From: Palsa-504 sp963753195 | GTDB taxonomy: Bacteria; Actinomycetota; Actinomycetes; Streptosporangiales; Streptosporangiaceae | Assembly (NCBI GenBank): GCA_963753195.1 | Contig: CAVWBH010000007.1 | Span: forward strand, 496,001 to 560,000 | DNA length: 64,000 nt | Direction: 5' to 3' | Shown: piece by piece, positions 51,766-59,494 of the stretch | Numbering within the stretch: the first letter of the stretch is position 1 | Layout: every line of letters begins with the position of its first letter | The notes under the pieces: generated by a model | Databases searched by the model: none | Seen by the model: only the letters and a program-made list of their open reading frames with translations | What the model was told of the DNA's origin: nothing | Program-made: the position numbers and the translations under genes

Positions 51766-52083
51766 CCGCGCGCTCAGGGCCACGCGGTCGGTGCCGACCG
51801 GCACCGAGAGTGGGCCCAGGGCCGGCATGAGAGCACGCTCCTATCACGCCAGCCCCGGGGCCTGCCACCCTAGCGCTCTGTGGATGAGCCTGTGGATGAT
51901 TTGGTTAAAGATGCTGGTCAACTACCACATAGCTGTGGACAAGCGGGGCTGTGGAAAAGTGGATAACCGGCGAGAGGATGGGGTCTAAAGACCTGGCCGC
52001 CGGTGACGTTCGGCGCCTATCCCCGGCAGGCCCGGCGGCCCCTTGATGAGTTAGGAGAACAGTCCCCGGGAAAGAAGAGGTTC
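51766..52083 (+). other. Intergenic region with clustered DnaA-box-like 9-mers
   Basis: 318 bp between YqhA and GlsB-like genes. It holds five DnaA-box-like nonamers within 88 bp (51879-51966) and is AT-richer there than the rest. No promoter could be assigned with confidence. Confidence 0.6.
51879..51966 (+). promoter_or_regulatory. Cluster of five DnaA-box-like sites
   Basis: TGTGGATGA (51879-51887), TGTGGATGA (51891-51899), TGTGGACAA (51934-51942), TGTGGAAAA (51950-51958) and AGTGGATAA (51958-51966), all in one orientation. TGTGGACAA is the exact complement of the actinobacterial DnaA box TTGTCCACA. The remaining four differ at one or two positions. There is no dnaA, dnaN or oriC-typical gene in the window, so this is more likely a DnaA-titrating or transcription control site than the origin. 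Confidence 0.6.
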
Positions 52084-52404
52084 ATGAACATCGGCAGTTT
52101 CATCTCCGCCTTGGTGCTGGGTTTCGTCGCCGGGGCCATCGCCCGTGCGCTGATACCGAACGATGCCTTCCGGCATATGCGCGGCCCGAGGTCGTGGCTG
52201 GTCTCGCTGGGACTGGGCCTGCTGGGGGCGTTGCTCGGCTTCTGGATCTTCCACGGCCTGTTCGGCATCGGCGACAAGAACAAGTTCGACTGGGGTGGCA
52301 TCATTGGCGCCGTGATCGGCGCCATGATCGTGGTTGTCATCGCGTCGTTCCTGGTCAAACGGTCGGCGCGGCACCACGCGGCGGAGACATCGGTGCGAGG
52401 TTAA
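52084..52404 (+). CDS. GlsB/YeaQ/YmgE family stress-response membrane protein
   Basis: 106 residues from ATG 52084, preceded by GAAGAGG. Three hydrophobic segments: ISALVLGFVAGAIARALIP, then WLVSLGLGLLGALLGFWIFH and IIGAVIGAMIVVVIASFLV. This is the transglycosylase-associated/GlsB family, membrane-bound, often part of general stress regulons. The DnaA-box cluster is in its upstream region. Confidence 0.85.
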   Translation: MNIGSFISALVLGFVAGAIARALIPNDAFRHMRGPRSWLVSLGLGLLGALLGFWIFHGLFGIGDKNKFDWGGIIGAVIGAMIVVVIASFLVKRSARHHAAETSVRG

Positions 52405-52446
52405 GAGGCCGCGATGACCTGCCTACGGAACGCGGCTTTACCGCGC

Positions 52447-52740
52447 TTAACCGGCTTTTGTGACGATCCGGCCCATCTCGGCGGCGCTGAAGGCCCGCAT
52501 GGTAGACGTGCGGATGCTGCCGAGAGACCCGACCCGGAGTCCGGCCGCCGCCGCCGTTTCATCGTCGGGGAGCTCGATAACGGTGATGAGGTCGTATTCA
52601 CCGACCGTCCAGAGCAGTTCACGCACGCTGCCGCCCAGGCTTTCGACGAGCTTAGTGAAGTCAGCTGCGCGGCTGACCGAGTCCTTGTAATTCTTGATGC
52701 CTTGATCGGTCCAGTTGACCAAATTCACGTAGGTCGGCAT
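52447..52740 (-). CDS. GYD-domain protein
   Basis: 97 residues from ATG 52740 (MPTYVNLVNWTDQGIKNYKD). The ferredoxin-like fold with VRELLWTVGEYDLITVIELP and the end FSAAEMGRIVTKAG is typical of GYD proteins, small putative stress or sensor proteins. Cytoplasmic, convergent with the GlsB-like gene. Confidence 0.85.
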   Translation of the reverse strand: MPTYVNLVNWTDQGIKNYKDSVSRAADFTKLVESLGGSVRELLWTVGEYDLITVIELPDDETAAAAGLRVGSLGSIRTSTMRAFSAAEMGRIVTKAG

Positions 52741-52842
52741 TCTCACACCCCCGTCGAGGCCCGCGGACGTCGGTGGCCGCGGGATTCCAGGTCAGCCTGC
52801 TCCCGGCCAAGACCGAAGTCAAGGGCCAGCAGCCCGGACCCG

Positions 52843-52872
52843 GCCTACCCGGCCTACCCGGCCTACCAGGCC
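52843..52872 (+). repeat. Decamer tandem repeat next to the ADH stop
   Basis: GGCCTACCC is repeated three times with a fourth degenerate copy, spanning the stop of the leftward ADH gene (52863). Minor low-complexity feature. Confidence 0.6.
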
Positions 52873-54092
52873 GCTTCCATAAGGGCGATAGAAGCGGCGG
52901 TCCGCTCGTCCTGCGAGCGCGCGCCCGGGTTCGCGTTGAAGTTCTTGACCGTCTCGCCGGCGATGATCGGAATGTCCGCCCGCGGGAACTGCAGCTGGGA
53001 GACGCGGACCGGCATGCCCATGGCCCGCAGCAGGTCCTCCAGGGCTCGCGCGATGGCCTCCTGGCCCGCGGCGGCGCTCATGCCGCCCTGCCAGCATTCC
53101 AGCGCCTCGGCACCGCGGCGGACGAACTCGAGCGGGGCCGTCGGCGAGCGCCGGATCGACGTGGCCAGCAACGCCGAGGTCGCCTCGCCCTGCCCGACCC
53201 ACGGGTAGCGCACGTGGATCGCCGTCGACACCGCGTAGTCGCCGGTCGAGAAGCCGCCGGACGCCCCGCCCCGGATCATCGGCCCGGCGTCGTCGTCCTC
53301 GGCGCGATTGGCCAAGAAGGCCGCCGCGCACAGATCCAGCCGCGGGCCGATCGCGTCCGGGTTGCTGGCCAGCTGCCCGAACCCGGCGCGGGCGCACGCG
53401 AACGCCTGCTGGCGGTCACCGCTGACCAGCGGGTTCGGCTCGCCGGTCAGGATCGACGACCACGACCCGATGAACGTCGTCGTCGCCGTGGACCGGAGGA
53501 CCGGGAACGGCGTGGCCAGCAGCGCCGCCCAGTCCCAGATGATGCTCGCCGGTCGCGTCTTCGGATCGAAGTACTCCATGCGCTGGTTGAGGTCGGGATT
53601 CTTCAGGCCCGTCCCGGCGCGGTTCATCGCCGACGTGGGCGTGGTCACGATGTTGATGATCGGCAGCTTCGGCGCGTTCAGCCGGGGGCTGAAGGCCCGG
53701 CCGCCCGCCGGGTACTGCGTCATGATGTCGAAGGGACGGCCCGCTTCGCACAGGAAAATGTCGACGGCCCGGGCGGCCACGATCACGCTGCCGCCGCCGA
53801 CGGCCACGATGAGGTCGGCGCCGGCGTCCCGGGCGGCCGCGGTGGCCGCCTCGACCGAGCGGAACGTCGAGTCGTTCTCGATTCCGGCGAACGTGCCCGC
53901 GTGGGCGTCTGCTAGCGCCCGCTCCACCCGCGCGACCGTGCTGGTTTGCGACGCGATGGACGGAGAGCTGACGACGAAGGCGCGCGCGGCGGCCAGGCGC
54001 TCGACCTCCGGGCGCAGCGAGGTCTCGATCGCGCCTTCGGCGCAGTGCAGCCGCCAGGCGAAGCCGCGGGCGTTAAGTGTGAAACCGGTCAA
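52863..54092 (-). CDS. Iron-ADH-fold protein lacking canonical metal ligands
   Basis: 409 residues. The nucleotide-binding half is typical of iron-dependent alcohol dehydrogenases (VRRVERAL.., LIVAVGGGSVIVAARAVDIF, IVTTPTSAMNRAG). The metal half differs: the position of the GMDALTHAIE motif reads STATTTFIGSWSS and the following HxxxH and PHG segments are replaced by TAIHVRYPWVGQGEATSALL, so at most one of the four usual Asp/His ligands is kept. The protein may work without iron or may not be an ADH. It is 10 bp downstream of the LysR gene on the same strand. Confidence 0.75.
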   Translation of the reverse strand: MTGFTLNARGFAWRLHCAEGAIETSLRPEVERLAAARAFVVSSPSIASQTSTVARVERALADAHAGTFAGIENDSTFRSVEAATAAARDAGADLIVAVGGGSVIVAARAVDIFLCEAGRPFDIMTQYPAGGRAFSPRLNAPKLPIINIVTTPTSAMNRAGTGLKNPDLNQRMEYFDPKTRPASIIWDWAALLATPFPVLRSTATTTFIGSWSSILTGEPNPLVSGDRQQAFACARAGFGQLASNPDAIGPRLDLCAAAFLANRAEDDDAGPMIRGGASGGFSTGDYAVSTAIHVRYPWVGQGEATSALLATSIRRSPTAPLEFVRRGAEALECWQGGMSAAAGQEAIARALEDLLRAMGMPVRVSQLQFPRADIPIIAGETVKNFNANPGARSQDERTAASIALMEAAW

Positions 54093-54102
54093 GTCGTTCC
54101 CC

Positions 54103-55032
54103 CTATTCGCGGTGGTGGAGGTGATCGGGCAGGGTGTGCCAGCCGGGCGGCAGTTCGGCGGTGAGCGCGGTGTGGACGAACCGGGCGACAGCCGTGGTGT
54201 GCGCGCGGCTGGGGTTCCACTGCAGAGTGAACGGCACGAGCTGCGCGGGCGCGGCCGGCCGGATCACGGTGGCGGAATGTGCGGCGGCGAGGGACGGGAT
54301 GAGCAGGATCCACGCGATATCGCGCTGGTCGGCCCAGCGGGTAGCAGCCAGCTCGGTATCGGCCAGGTCGGCGGAGGGCGGGCTGATGCCCGCCGTCTCG
54401 AGGGCCTGCCGCTGGCTCAGCGCCCACGCGGGGAACAGGTCCGCCGATGTCACGCCCAGCACATCGTGAGCCAGGTCGGGCAGCGCGACCGTGTCCTGAC
54501 CGGCCAGCCGGTGGCCGGGCCGCAGCCCGACCAGAAGCGGCTCCGCGCAGAACACCTCGTTGGCTATCCCTTCCGGGACGGGAATCAGGCCGCAGGTGAT
54601 GGCTACGTCGATGCGGCCGGAGACGAGCGCTTCGGTCATCGCGGGGAGCCACATCCGCTGCAGGTTCACGGTCACATGCGGCGCTTCGGCGCTGAACTGG
54701 CTGATCAAGTGAGGGGCCAGGACCGGGACGACCGGCGGGGTGACGCCCAGCCGCACCGTGCCCGCCTCGCCTGCGGCCACCCGGCGCACAGCGGCGTCGG
54801 CCGCGGCCACCTCGTCGAGGATGACCTTGGACCGGGCCAGCAGCTCGGCTCCGGCGCTGGTCATCGCCACCCGGCGGGTGGTGCGGGTGAACAGCGGCGT
54901 GCCCAGCTCGCGCTCCAGCCGCCGGATCAGCTCACTCAAGGTCGGCGCCGCCATGTGAAGGCGCTCGGCCGCCCGGCCGAAATGAAGCTCCGCGGCCACC
55001 GCCACGAACGCTTCCAGCTGGCGCAATTCCAC
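54103..55032 (-). CDS. LysR-family transcriptional regulator
   Basis: 309 residues with the LysR HTH (LEAFVAVAAELHFGRAAERL, then MAAPTLSELIRRLEREL) and effector domain (LGVTPPVVPVLAPHLISQF, then AITCGLIPVPEGIANEVF). It is followed by the degenerate iron-ADH gene 10 bp away, so it is probably autoregulated with its target operon. The divergent gene is DUF302 at 55209. Confidence 0.92.
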   Translation of the reverse strand: MELRQLEAFVAVAAELHFGRAAERLHMAAPTLSELIRRLERELGTPLFTRTTRRVAMTSAGAELLARSKVILDEVAAADAAVRRVAAGEAGTVRLGVTPPVVPVLAPHLISQFSAEAPHVTVNLQRMWLPAMTEALVSGRIDVAITCGLIPVPEGIANEVFCAEPLLVGLRPGHRLAGQDTVALPDLAHDVLGVTSADLFPAWALSQRQALETAGISPPSADLADTELAATRWADQRDIAWILLIPSLAAAHSATVIRPAAPAQLVPFTLQWNPSRAHTTAVARFVHTALTAELPPGWHTLPDHLHHRE

Positions 55033-55208
55033 GTCCCTGACGGTACCGCGCGCGATGGGAACGGTATCGGCGAGAGGGCCGGCCGGGAACCGGATTGTTC
55101 GGCCGGGCCGAAGAGTGACTGGGCCAGTTGCCTCTTTTTCCGTGACCAGGAATATGTGAGTCTTATCTCGCAGGCAAGGTCACCAGCCAGCTCAGAGAGT
55201 GATTTGCC

Positions 55209-55613
55209 ATGACCGAGGACCGGATTCCCACCGAGGCCGATGTCGTGACCAAATTCAGCCATCAGCCGGTGCCCGATACGGCGGCCAAGCTCACCGCGAT
55301 GATCAGCGCTAAAGGGATGAAGCTGTTCGCCGTGATCGACCAGGCGGCCGAGGCGCGCCAGGCCGGGCTCGCCTTGCGCGATACCATGCTGATCATCTTC
55401 GGCAGCCCGAAGGCGGGCACGCCGGTGATGGCCGCCTCGCCCTTGTCCGCGCTTGACTTGCCGCTCAAGGTGCTGATCTGGGACGACGGCGGGCAGACCA
55501 AGGTCTCTTACTACGCACCTGCCGCGCTGGCGGCGAGTCACAAGCTGACCGCGGACCTGGCCGCCAACCTGGCTGGCATCGACGCGCTCACCAACGCGCT
55601 GGTGGCTTCCTAG
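55209..55613 (+). CDS. DUF302 family protein
   Basis: 134 residues, ATG 55209. DUF302 core: VVTKFSHQPVPDTAAKLTAM, ISAKGMKLFAVIDQAAEARQ, GLALRDTMLIIFGSPKAGTP, LPLKVLIWDDGGQTKVSYYA. Small alpha/beta proteins, occasionally linked to oxidative or metal stress. Divergent from LysR, followed by the MFS transporter gene 70 bp later. Confidence 0.88.
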   Translation: MTEDRIPTEADVVTKFSHQPVPDTAAKLTAMISAKGMKLFAVIDQAAEARQAGLALRDTMLIIFGSPKAGTPVMAASPLSALDLPLKVLIWDDGGQTKVSYYAPAALAASHKLTADLAANLAGIDALTNALVAS

Positions 55614-55683
55614 CGCCAAATCCCGGTGCCGTGAAATGCTCGCCTGGGCGTAGGCGCCTCCATCCTCCTCAAGGAGAAACGTG

Positions 55684-57279
55684 ATGAGTGCCATAACTTC
55701 TACCGGGCGCGGCGCCGGGTCGAGGAACCTCATCCTGACCGCGATGATCTTCGCGGTGGCGATGACGTTCATCGACCAGACGATCGTGTCGATCGCCGCG
55801 CCGACGATCCAGCATGATCTGGGCCTGTCGTCCAGCGGCATGCAGTGGGCCATCAACGCCTACCTGCTGACCCTGGCCGCCTTTTTCGCCTACGGCGGCC
55901 GACTGGGCGACATCGTCGGGCACCGGAAGATGGTGGTGCTCGGGGTGATCATTTTCGCGGGCGCGTCGGCGTTGTGCGGCGCCACGCCGCGCGGCAGCGC
56001 GGCGGAAGCATGGCTGGTGGCGTTCCGCGCCGTGCAGGGGCTGGGCGGGGCGATCATGTTCCCGGCCGCGATCGCGATCGTGGTGGTGACCTTCGACCTG
56101 CGCTCCCGGGGCCGGGCCCTGGCGCTGTTCTTCGGCATCGCCGGGGCGCTGACCGCGATCGGCCCGATCGCGGGCGGGTACCTGATCGAGTGGACCTGGC
56201 GGGCCATCTTCTGGATCAACATCCCGGTGGCCCTGATCGCGCTGGCGCTGATCGCCATCTCCCGGCCGCCGAATGAATCCCGCCCGGCGCCGATGGATTA
56301 CCGCGGCGTGGTCTTGATCGCAGCCGGGGTGGGGCTGAGCGTGTTCGGGTTCCAGCAGTCGGCCCTGTGGGGCTGGGGCAACCCGGTCATCTGGGCGAGC
56401 ATCGCCGTCGGGGTCATCCTCCTGCTCGTGTTCGCGGCGGTCGAGCGCCGGACCGAATCGCCGCTGATCAACGTGCGCATCTTCGAGAACCGGACGTTCA
56501 CCGTGGAGAACGTCATCCTGGGGCTCTCGATGATGGCGTTCATCCCGGTGTTCTTCTTCGCCAGCATCTACGGGCAGATCGCGCTGGCCGAGAAGGCCAC
56601 CACGTCCAGCCTGCTCATCTTGTACTTCTTCCTCGGGTTCGTGGTGGCCGCGCAGATCGGCGGCCGGATGCTGGACCGGATCGGGGCCAAGCGGCCGGTC
56701 GTGCTGGGCTGCGCGCTGGCCGCGGTCGGGTACGGGCTGTGGGCGGGCAAGGTGACCGACCTGCACGTCGGCGCCCAGGTCCTCTACATCATCATGGCCG
56801 GGGCCGGCATGGGCCTCATGCTGGGCCAGGCCAACACCGACGCGATCAACCGGGCCTCCCGGTACTCCTACGGCGAGGCCACCGGCATCACCCAGACCGT
56901 CCGCAACTACGGCGCCAGCCTCGGCTTCGCCATCTTGGGCACGGTCTTGATCACCCAGTTCCGGTCCGCGATCACCTCCTCGCTCACCGCGCAGGGCCTG
57001 CCGCAGGGCGCCGCGTCGGCCGAGGCGGCCAAGATCGCCCAGCTGCAAGGCGGCAACGGCAACATCGCGGCCATCCCGGCGTTCATCCGGGCCGACTTCG
57101 CCTCCGCCACCCGGGACGTGCTCTACGGGATGACGGTCGTCATGGCCATAGCGGCGGTCGTGGCGTTGCGCGGCCTGCGGCGCGGAGTCCAGCAGGAGCC
57201 GGAGCAGGCCGACGCCCGGGTCGGTGCCTCGCTGCCCGGCGAGGAGCCAGGCGCCGACATTGGCCCGGCCTGGCGCTAG
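55684..57279 (+). CDS. MFS transporter, DHA2 (14-TM) drug-efflux type
   Basis: 531 residues from ATG 55684, AAGGAG at 55671. Fourteen TMs are suggested by the length and hydrophobic pattern. The DHA2 signature FIDQTIVSIAAPTIQHDLGL (TM1, with Asp), LGDIVGHRKMVVLG (motif A) and FFGIAGALTAIGPIAGGYLI (motif C) are clear. The exported compound is unknown; proton-driven efflux of drugs is the family trait. The C-terminal Pro/Gly/Glu tail is cytoplasmic. Confidence 0.92.
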   Translation: MSAITSTGRGAGSRNLILTAMIFAVAMTFIDQTIVSIAAPTIQHDLGLSSSGMQWAINAYLLTLAAFFAYGGRLGDIVGHRKMVVLGVIIFAGASALCGATPRGSAAEAWLVAFRAVQGLGGAIMFPAAIAIVVVTFDLRSRGRALALFFGIAGALTAIGPIAGGYLIEWTWRAIFWINIPVALIALALIAISRPPNESRPAPMDYRGVVLIAAGVGLSVFGFQQSALWGWGNPVIWASIAVGVILLLVFAAVERRTESPLINVRIFENRTFTVENVILGLSMMAFIPVFFFASIYGQIALAEKATTSSLLILYFFLGFVVAAQIGGRMLDRIGAKRPVVLGCALAAVGYGLWAGKVTDLHVGAQVLYIIMAGAGMGLMLGQANTDAINRASRYSYGEATGITQTVRNYGASLGFAILGTVLITQFRSAITSSLTAQGLPQGAASAEAAKIAQLQGGNGNIAAIPAFIRADFASATRDVLYGMTVVMAIAAVVALRGLRRGVQQEPEQADARVGASLPGEEPGADIGPAWR

Positions 57280-57322
57280 GTCCGCGGCGGCCTCGACCGA
57301 GTGCGCCAGGAAGGAGATCGTC

Positions 57323-57743
57323 ATGCCCGTCATCGTCGTCACCCGCCTCCGGCTGAGGGATCCCGCGCTCCTGGATGAGTTCTTCACCGATGCCGTCGCG
57401 GCCATCGAGCAGGCCACCAAGTCCGAGGGCAACCTCGGCGCGGACGCACTCGCCGACGCGAACAACGCCTGGTGGAGCGTCAGTGCCTGGCAAGAGCGCG
57501 GCCTGATGCAGGCCTACGTGGGCGCCGAACCGCACCTGGGCATCAGCAGCGCGGCTGGATCATTTCTGCGACGAGGCGACCTTCGTTGACTGGGAGCAGG
57601 CCAGCGCCGATCTGCCGGACTGGCAGACCAGCTGGCGCCACCTCACCGCAGACGGCAAGGCCGCCGACCTCACGCACCCGTCAGCCGCCAACCAGGCCCG
57701 TGATTTCCCCCCGCCGGTCGAGCCGACGCCCAGCGTTTCCTGA
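57323..57743 (+). pseudogene. Frameshifted DUF3291-like (antibiotic monooxygenase-related) gene
   Basis: ATG 57323 (RBS AAGGAG) opens MPVIVVTRLRLRDPALLDEF, AAIEQATKSEGNLGADALAD and AWQERGLMQAYVGAEPHLGI, in frame to about 57556; after that the same protein continues in another frame as LDHFCDEATFVDWEQASADL, PDWQTSWRHLTADGKAADLT and a TGA at 57741-57743. A single frameshift at about 57555-57565 splits one DUF3291-like protein. It is either inactivated or a sequencing error. It lies directly after the MFS gene. Confidence 0.75.
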
Positions 57744-57784
57744 AGCAGCCCCGTGGAGGTGCCGCTGACCTGTCAGGGAGCACG

Positions 57785-58987
57785 ATGATGAACGATCGGC
57801 CCGGCCCGGACGTCACGGCGCCGACCCTGGCCGTGCGCCAGAGCGCGGTCACGCGCATTCCTTGGGTGGACCGGCATCTCACGTGGCTGTACTGGGCGTG
57901 TGCGGCCGGATTGACTCCCTGGGTCGTGTACCTCTACCTGTCTCAGGCTCCGCGGGCCCAGGCCCACCAGATCCGCCTGCTGGCCGTCGGCCTCCTCCTG
58001 GCCCTGATCATGGGCCTCCTGCTGACGGCGTGGATGTACCGCCGGGGTTTCTCGCGATCGGTGATGGCGGCCTCGTTCGCAGCCACGGCGGCCTTCATCT
58101 CGGCGTGGTTCCGGACCCTGACTCAGGCCGGGGGTTCGAAATGGGCTGGGTCGATCCCGACGCTCATGGCCATGGTCGTCATCGTCGTGGCGCTGTGCGT
58201 GATCGTGATCAGAAGCGAGCTCTCGGCGCGCGCTCACTCCCGCTGGCTGCCGATCGCGCTCACCATTGCCGCGCTGGCCCTGGTTCCCTCCCTTGTCGTC
58301 GTGCTGACCGTGGTGCCGAGGGTCCAGACGGCCCACCACCTCCGGGTCGCCTGGACTGGCCTCGATGTGTTCGAGGTACTCGCCCTGGCCGCCACGGGCT
58401 TCGCCCTCCAGCGCCGGGCGGCCATCGCGGCCGTCTTCGCGACGATCACGGGCACACTGCTCCTGGGCGACGCCTGGCTCAACGTCATCCCCTCGACCGG
58501 GCTGGCTCGCTACGAGGGGATCGCCATGGCCTTCGTCGAGCTTCCGCTGGCCGCGCTCAGCTTCTGGGTCGCCGCGCACGTGCCGGGCCCTGCGGTGGCC
58601 AAGGAGTTACTTGACGCATGCCGATATCGGCATATGATTGCGCTCATGGCACGAGCCGCGACGACGTCGGACGTCTTCAACGCGATCGCCGAGCCGCAGC
58701 GCCGGGAGATCCTGGTGCTGCTGCGGGCGGGTGAGCGCCCAGTGACCGAGCTGGCCCAGGAGCTGGGGATGACCCAGCCGGGGGCGTCCAAGCACCTGCG
58801 GGTGCTCCGGGAGGTCGGGCTGGTGCGGGACCGCAAGGCAGGCAAGCAGCGCCTGTACGGCCTCGACGCCCGCGGGCTGCGGCCGGTCCACGAGTGGGCC
58901 GGCGGGTTCGAGCGGTTCTGGAACGAGAGCTTCGACCGGCTGGACGCGTACGTGCAGGACCTCAAGCAGGCAAGGCAGGAGGAGTGA
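57785..58987 (+). CDS. Seven-to-eight TM membrane protein, open in frame into an ArsR regulator
   Basis: 400 residues as an open frame from GTG/ATG 57785 (ATG 57788 is the second Met). The first 280 residues form about seven or eight hydrophobic helices (YWACAAGLTPWVVYLYLS, LLAVGLLLALIMGLLLTAWM, SIPTLMAMVVIVVALCVIVI and others), and then continue without a stop into the ArsR protein at 58646. The membrane part looks complete around residue 280 (VAKELLDA). It may be a fusion protein, or the ArsR may be made separately from its own promoter (58611-58638). No function for the membrane part. Confidence 0.65.
   Translation: MMNDRPGPDVTAPTLAVRQSAVTRIPWVDRHLTWLYWACAAGLTPWVVYLYLSQAPRAQAHQIRLLAVGLLLALIMGLLLTAWMYRRGFSRSVMAASFAATAAFISAWFRTLTQAGGSKWAGSIPTLMAMVVIVVALCVIVIRSELSARAHSRWLPIALTIAALALVPSLVVVLTVVPRVQTAHHLRVAWTGLDVFEVLALAATGFALQRRAAIAAVFATITGTLLLGDAWLNVIPSTGLARYEGIAMAFVELPLAALSFWVAAHVPGPAVAKELLDACRYRHMIALMARAATTSDVFNAIAEPQRREILVLLRAGERPVTELAQELGMTQPGASKHLRVLREVGLVRDRKAGKQRLYGLDARGLRPVHEWAGGFERFWNESFDRLDAYVQDLKQARQEE
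58611..58638 (+). promoter_or_regulatory. ArsR-type promoter: -35, 16-bp perfect palindrome, -10
   Basis: TTGACG (58611-58616) and TATGAT (58633-58638) with a 16-nt spacer. The spacer plus its edges contain the perfect palindrome ATGCCGATATCGGCAT (58618-58633). The ArsR ATG is at 58646, 8 nt after the -10, so the transcript would start at or next to the ATG and be leaderless. An ArsR repressor binding this palindrome would block RNA polymerase directly. Confidence 0.75.
58646..58987 (+). CDS. ArsR-family regulator (SRPBCC-associated type)
   Basis: 113 residues from ATG 58646 (MARAATTSDVFNAIAEPQRR). Typical ArsR HTH: REILVLLRAGERPVTELAQE, LGMTQPGASKHLRVLREVGL, VRDRKAGKQRLYGLDARGLR, and the C-terminal helix FERFWNESFDRLDAYVQDLK. 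This subgroup is paired with an SRPBCC/AHSA1 gene directly downstream (58991). No metal-binding Cys motif, so it is not a metal sensor. Expected to repress the promoter at 58611. Confidence 0.9.
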   Translation: MARAATTSDVFNAIAEPQRREILVLLRAGERPVTELAQELGMTQPGASKHLRVLREVGLVRDRKAGKQRLYGLDARGLRPVHEWAGGFERFWNESFDRLDAYVQDLKQARQEE

Positions 58988-58990
58988 CCG

Positions 58991-59494
58991 ATGGCAGCGA
59001 CAGGACGGGACGCGCCGGCGCAGTCAGCGACGGCCGACCGCGAGATCGTGATCACCCGGGTCATCAGCGCCCCGCGGGAGCTGGTGTTCGAGGCGTTCAC
59101 CGAGGTCCGGCACCTGTCACGGTGGTGGGGCCCGGACGGGTTCACCACCACCACGCGGGCGTTCGAGTTCCGCGTCGGCGGGGAGTGGGACTTCGTGATG
59201 CACGGACCGGACGGGACGGACTACCAGGAGTGGATCTCCTGGACCGAGATCGCCCCGCCGGAGCGGATCGCGCTGCTCCACGGTGAGTCCCGCGGCGACC
59301 CGGACGCCTTCGAGTCGGTCCTGACGTTCGCGCCCGACGGCGGGGCGACCCGGATCGAGATGCGCACGGTGTTCCCCACCACGGAGCTGCGCGCCGAGGC
59401 AGTCGAGAAGTACCACGCGATCGAGGGCGGCCAGCAGACCCTGAGCAACCTGGCGGCCTACGTCGCCGAGATCGTTCGGAAGGAAGCGGACTGA
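58991..59494 (+). CDS. SRPBCC/AHSA1-like protein
   Basis: 167 residues. The START-like fold: REIVITRVISAPRELVFEAF, VRHLSRWWGPDGFTTTTRAF, EFRVGGEWDFVMHGPDGTDY, EWISWTEIAPPERIALLHGE. Binds a hydrophobic ligand; Aha1-related. With the ArsR regulator it forms the common ArsR-SRPBCC pair. It ends 1 nt before the next ATG (overlap TGATG). Confidence 0.92.
   Translation: MAATGRDAPAQSATADREIVITRVISAPRELVFEAFTEVRHLSRWWGPDGFTTTTRAFEFRVGGEWDFVMHGPDGTDYQEWISWTEIAPPERIALLHGESRGDPDAFESVLTFAPDGGATRIEMRTVFPTTELRAEAVEKYHAIEGGQQTLSNLAAYVAEIVRKEAD

Noticed and set aside
51879..51966. Chromosomal origin oriC
   Set aside because: No dnaA, dnaN, rpmH or gyrase genes nearby; only five boxes.
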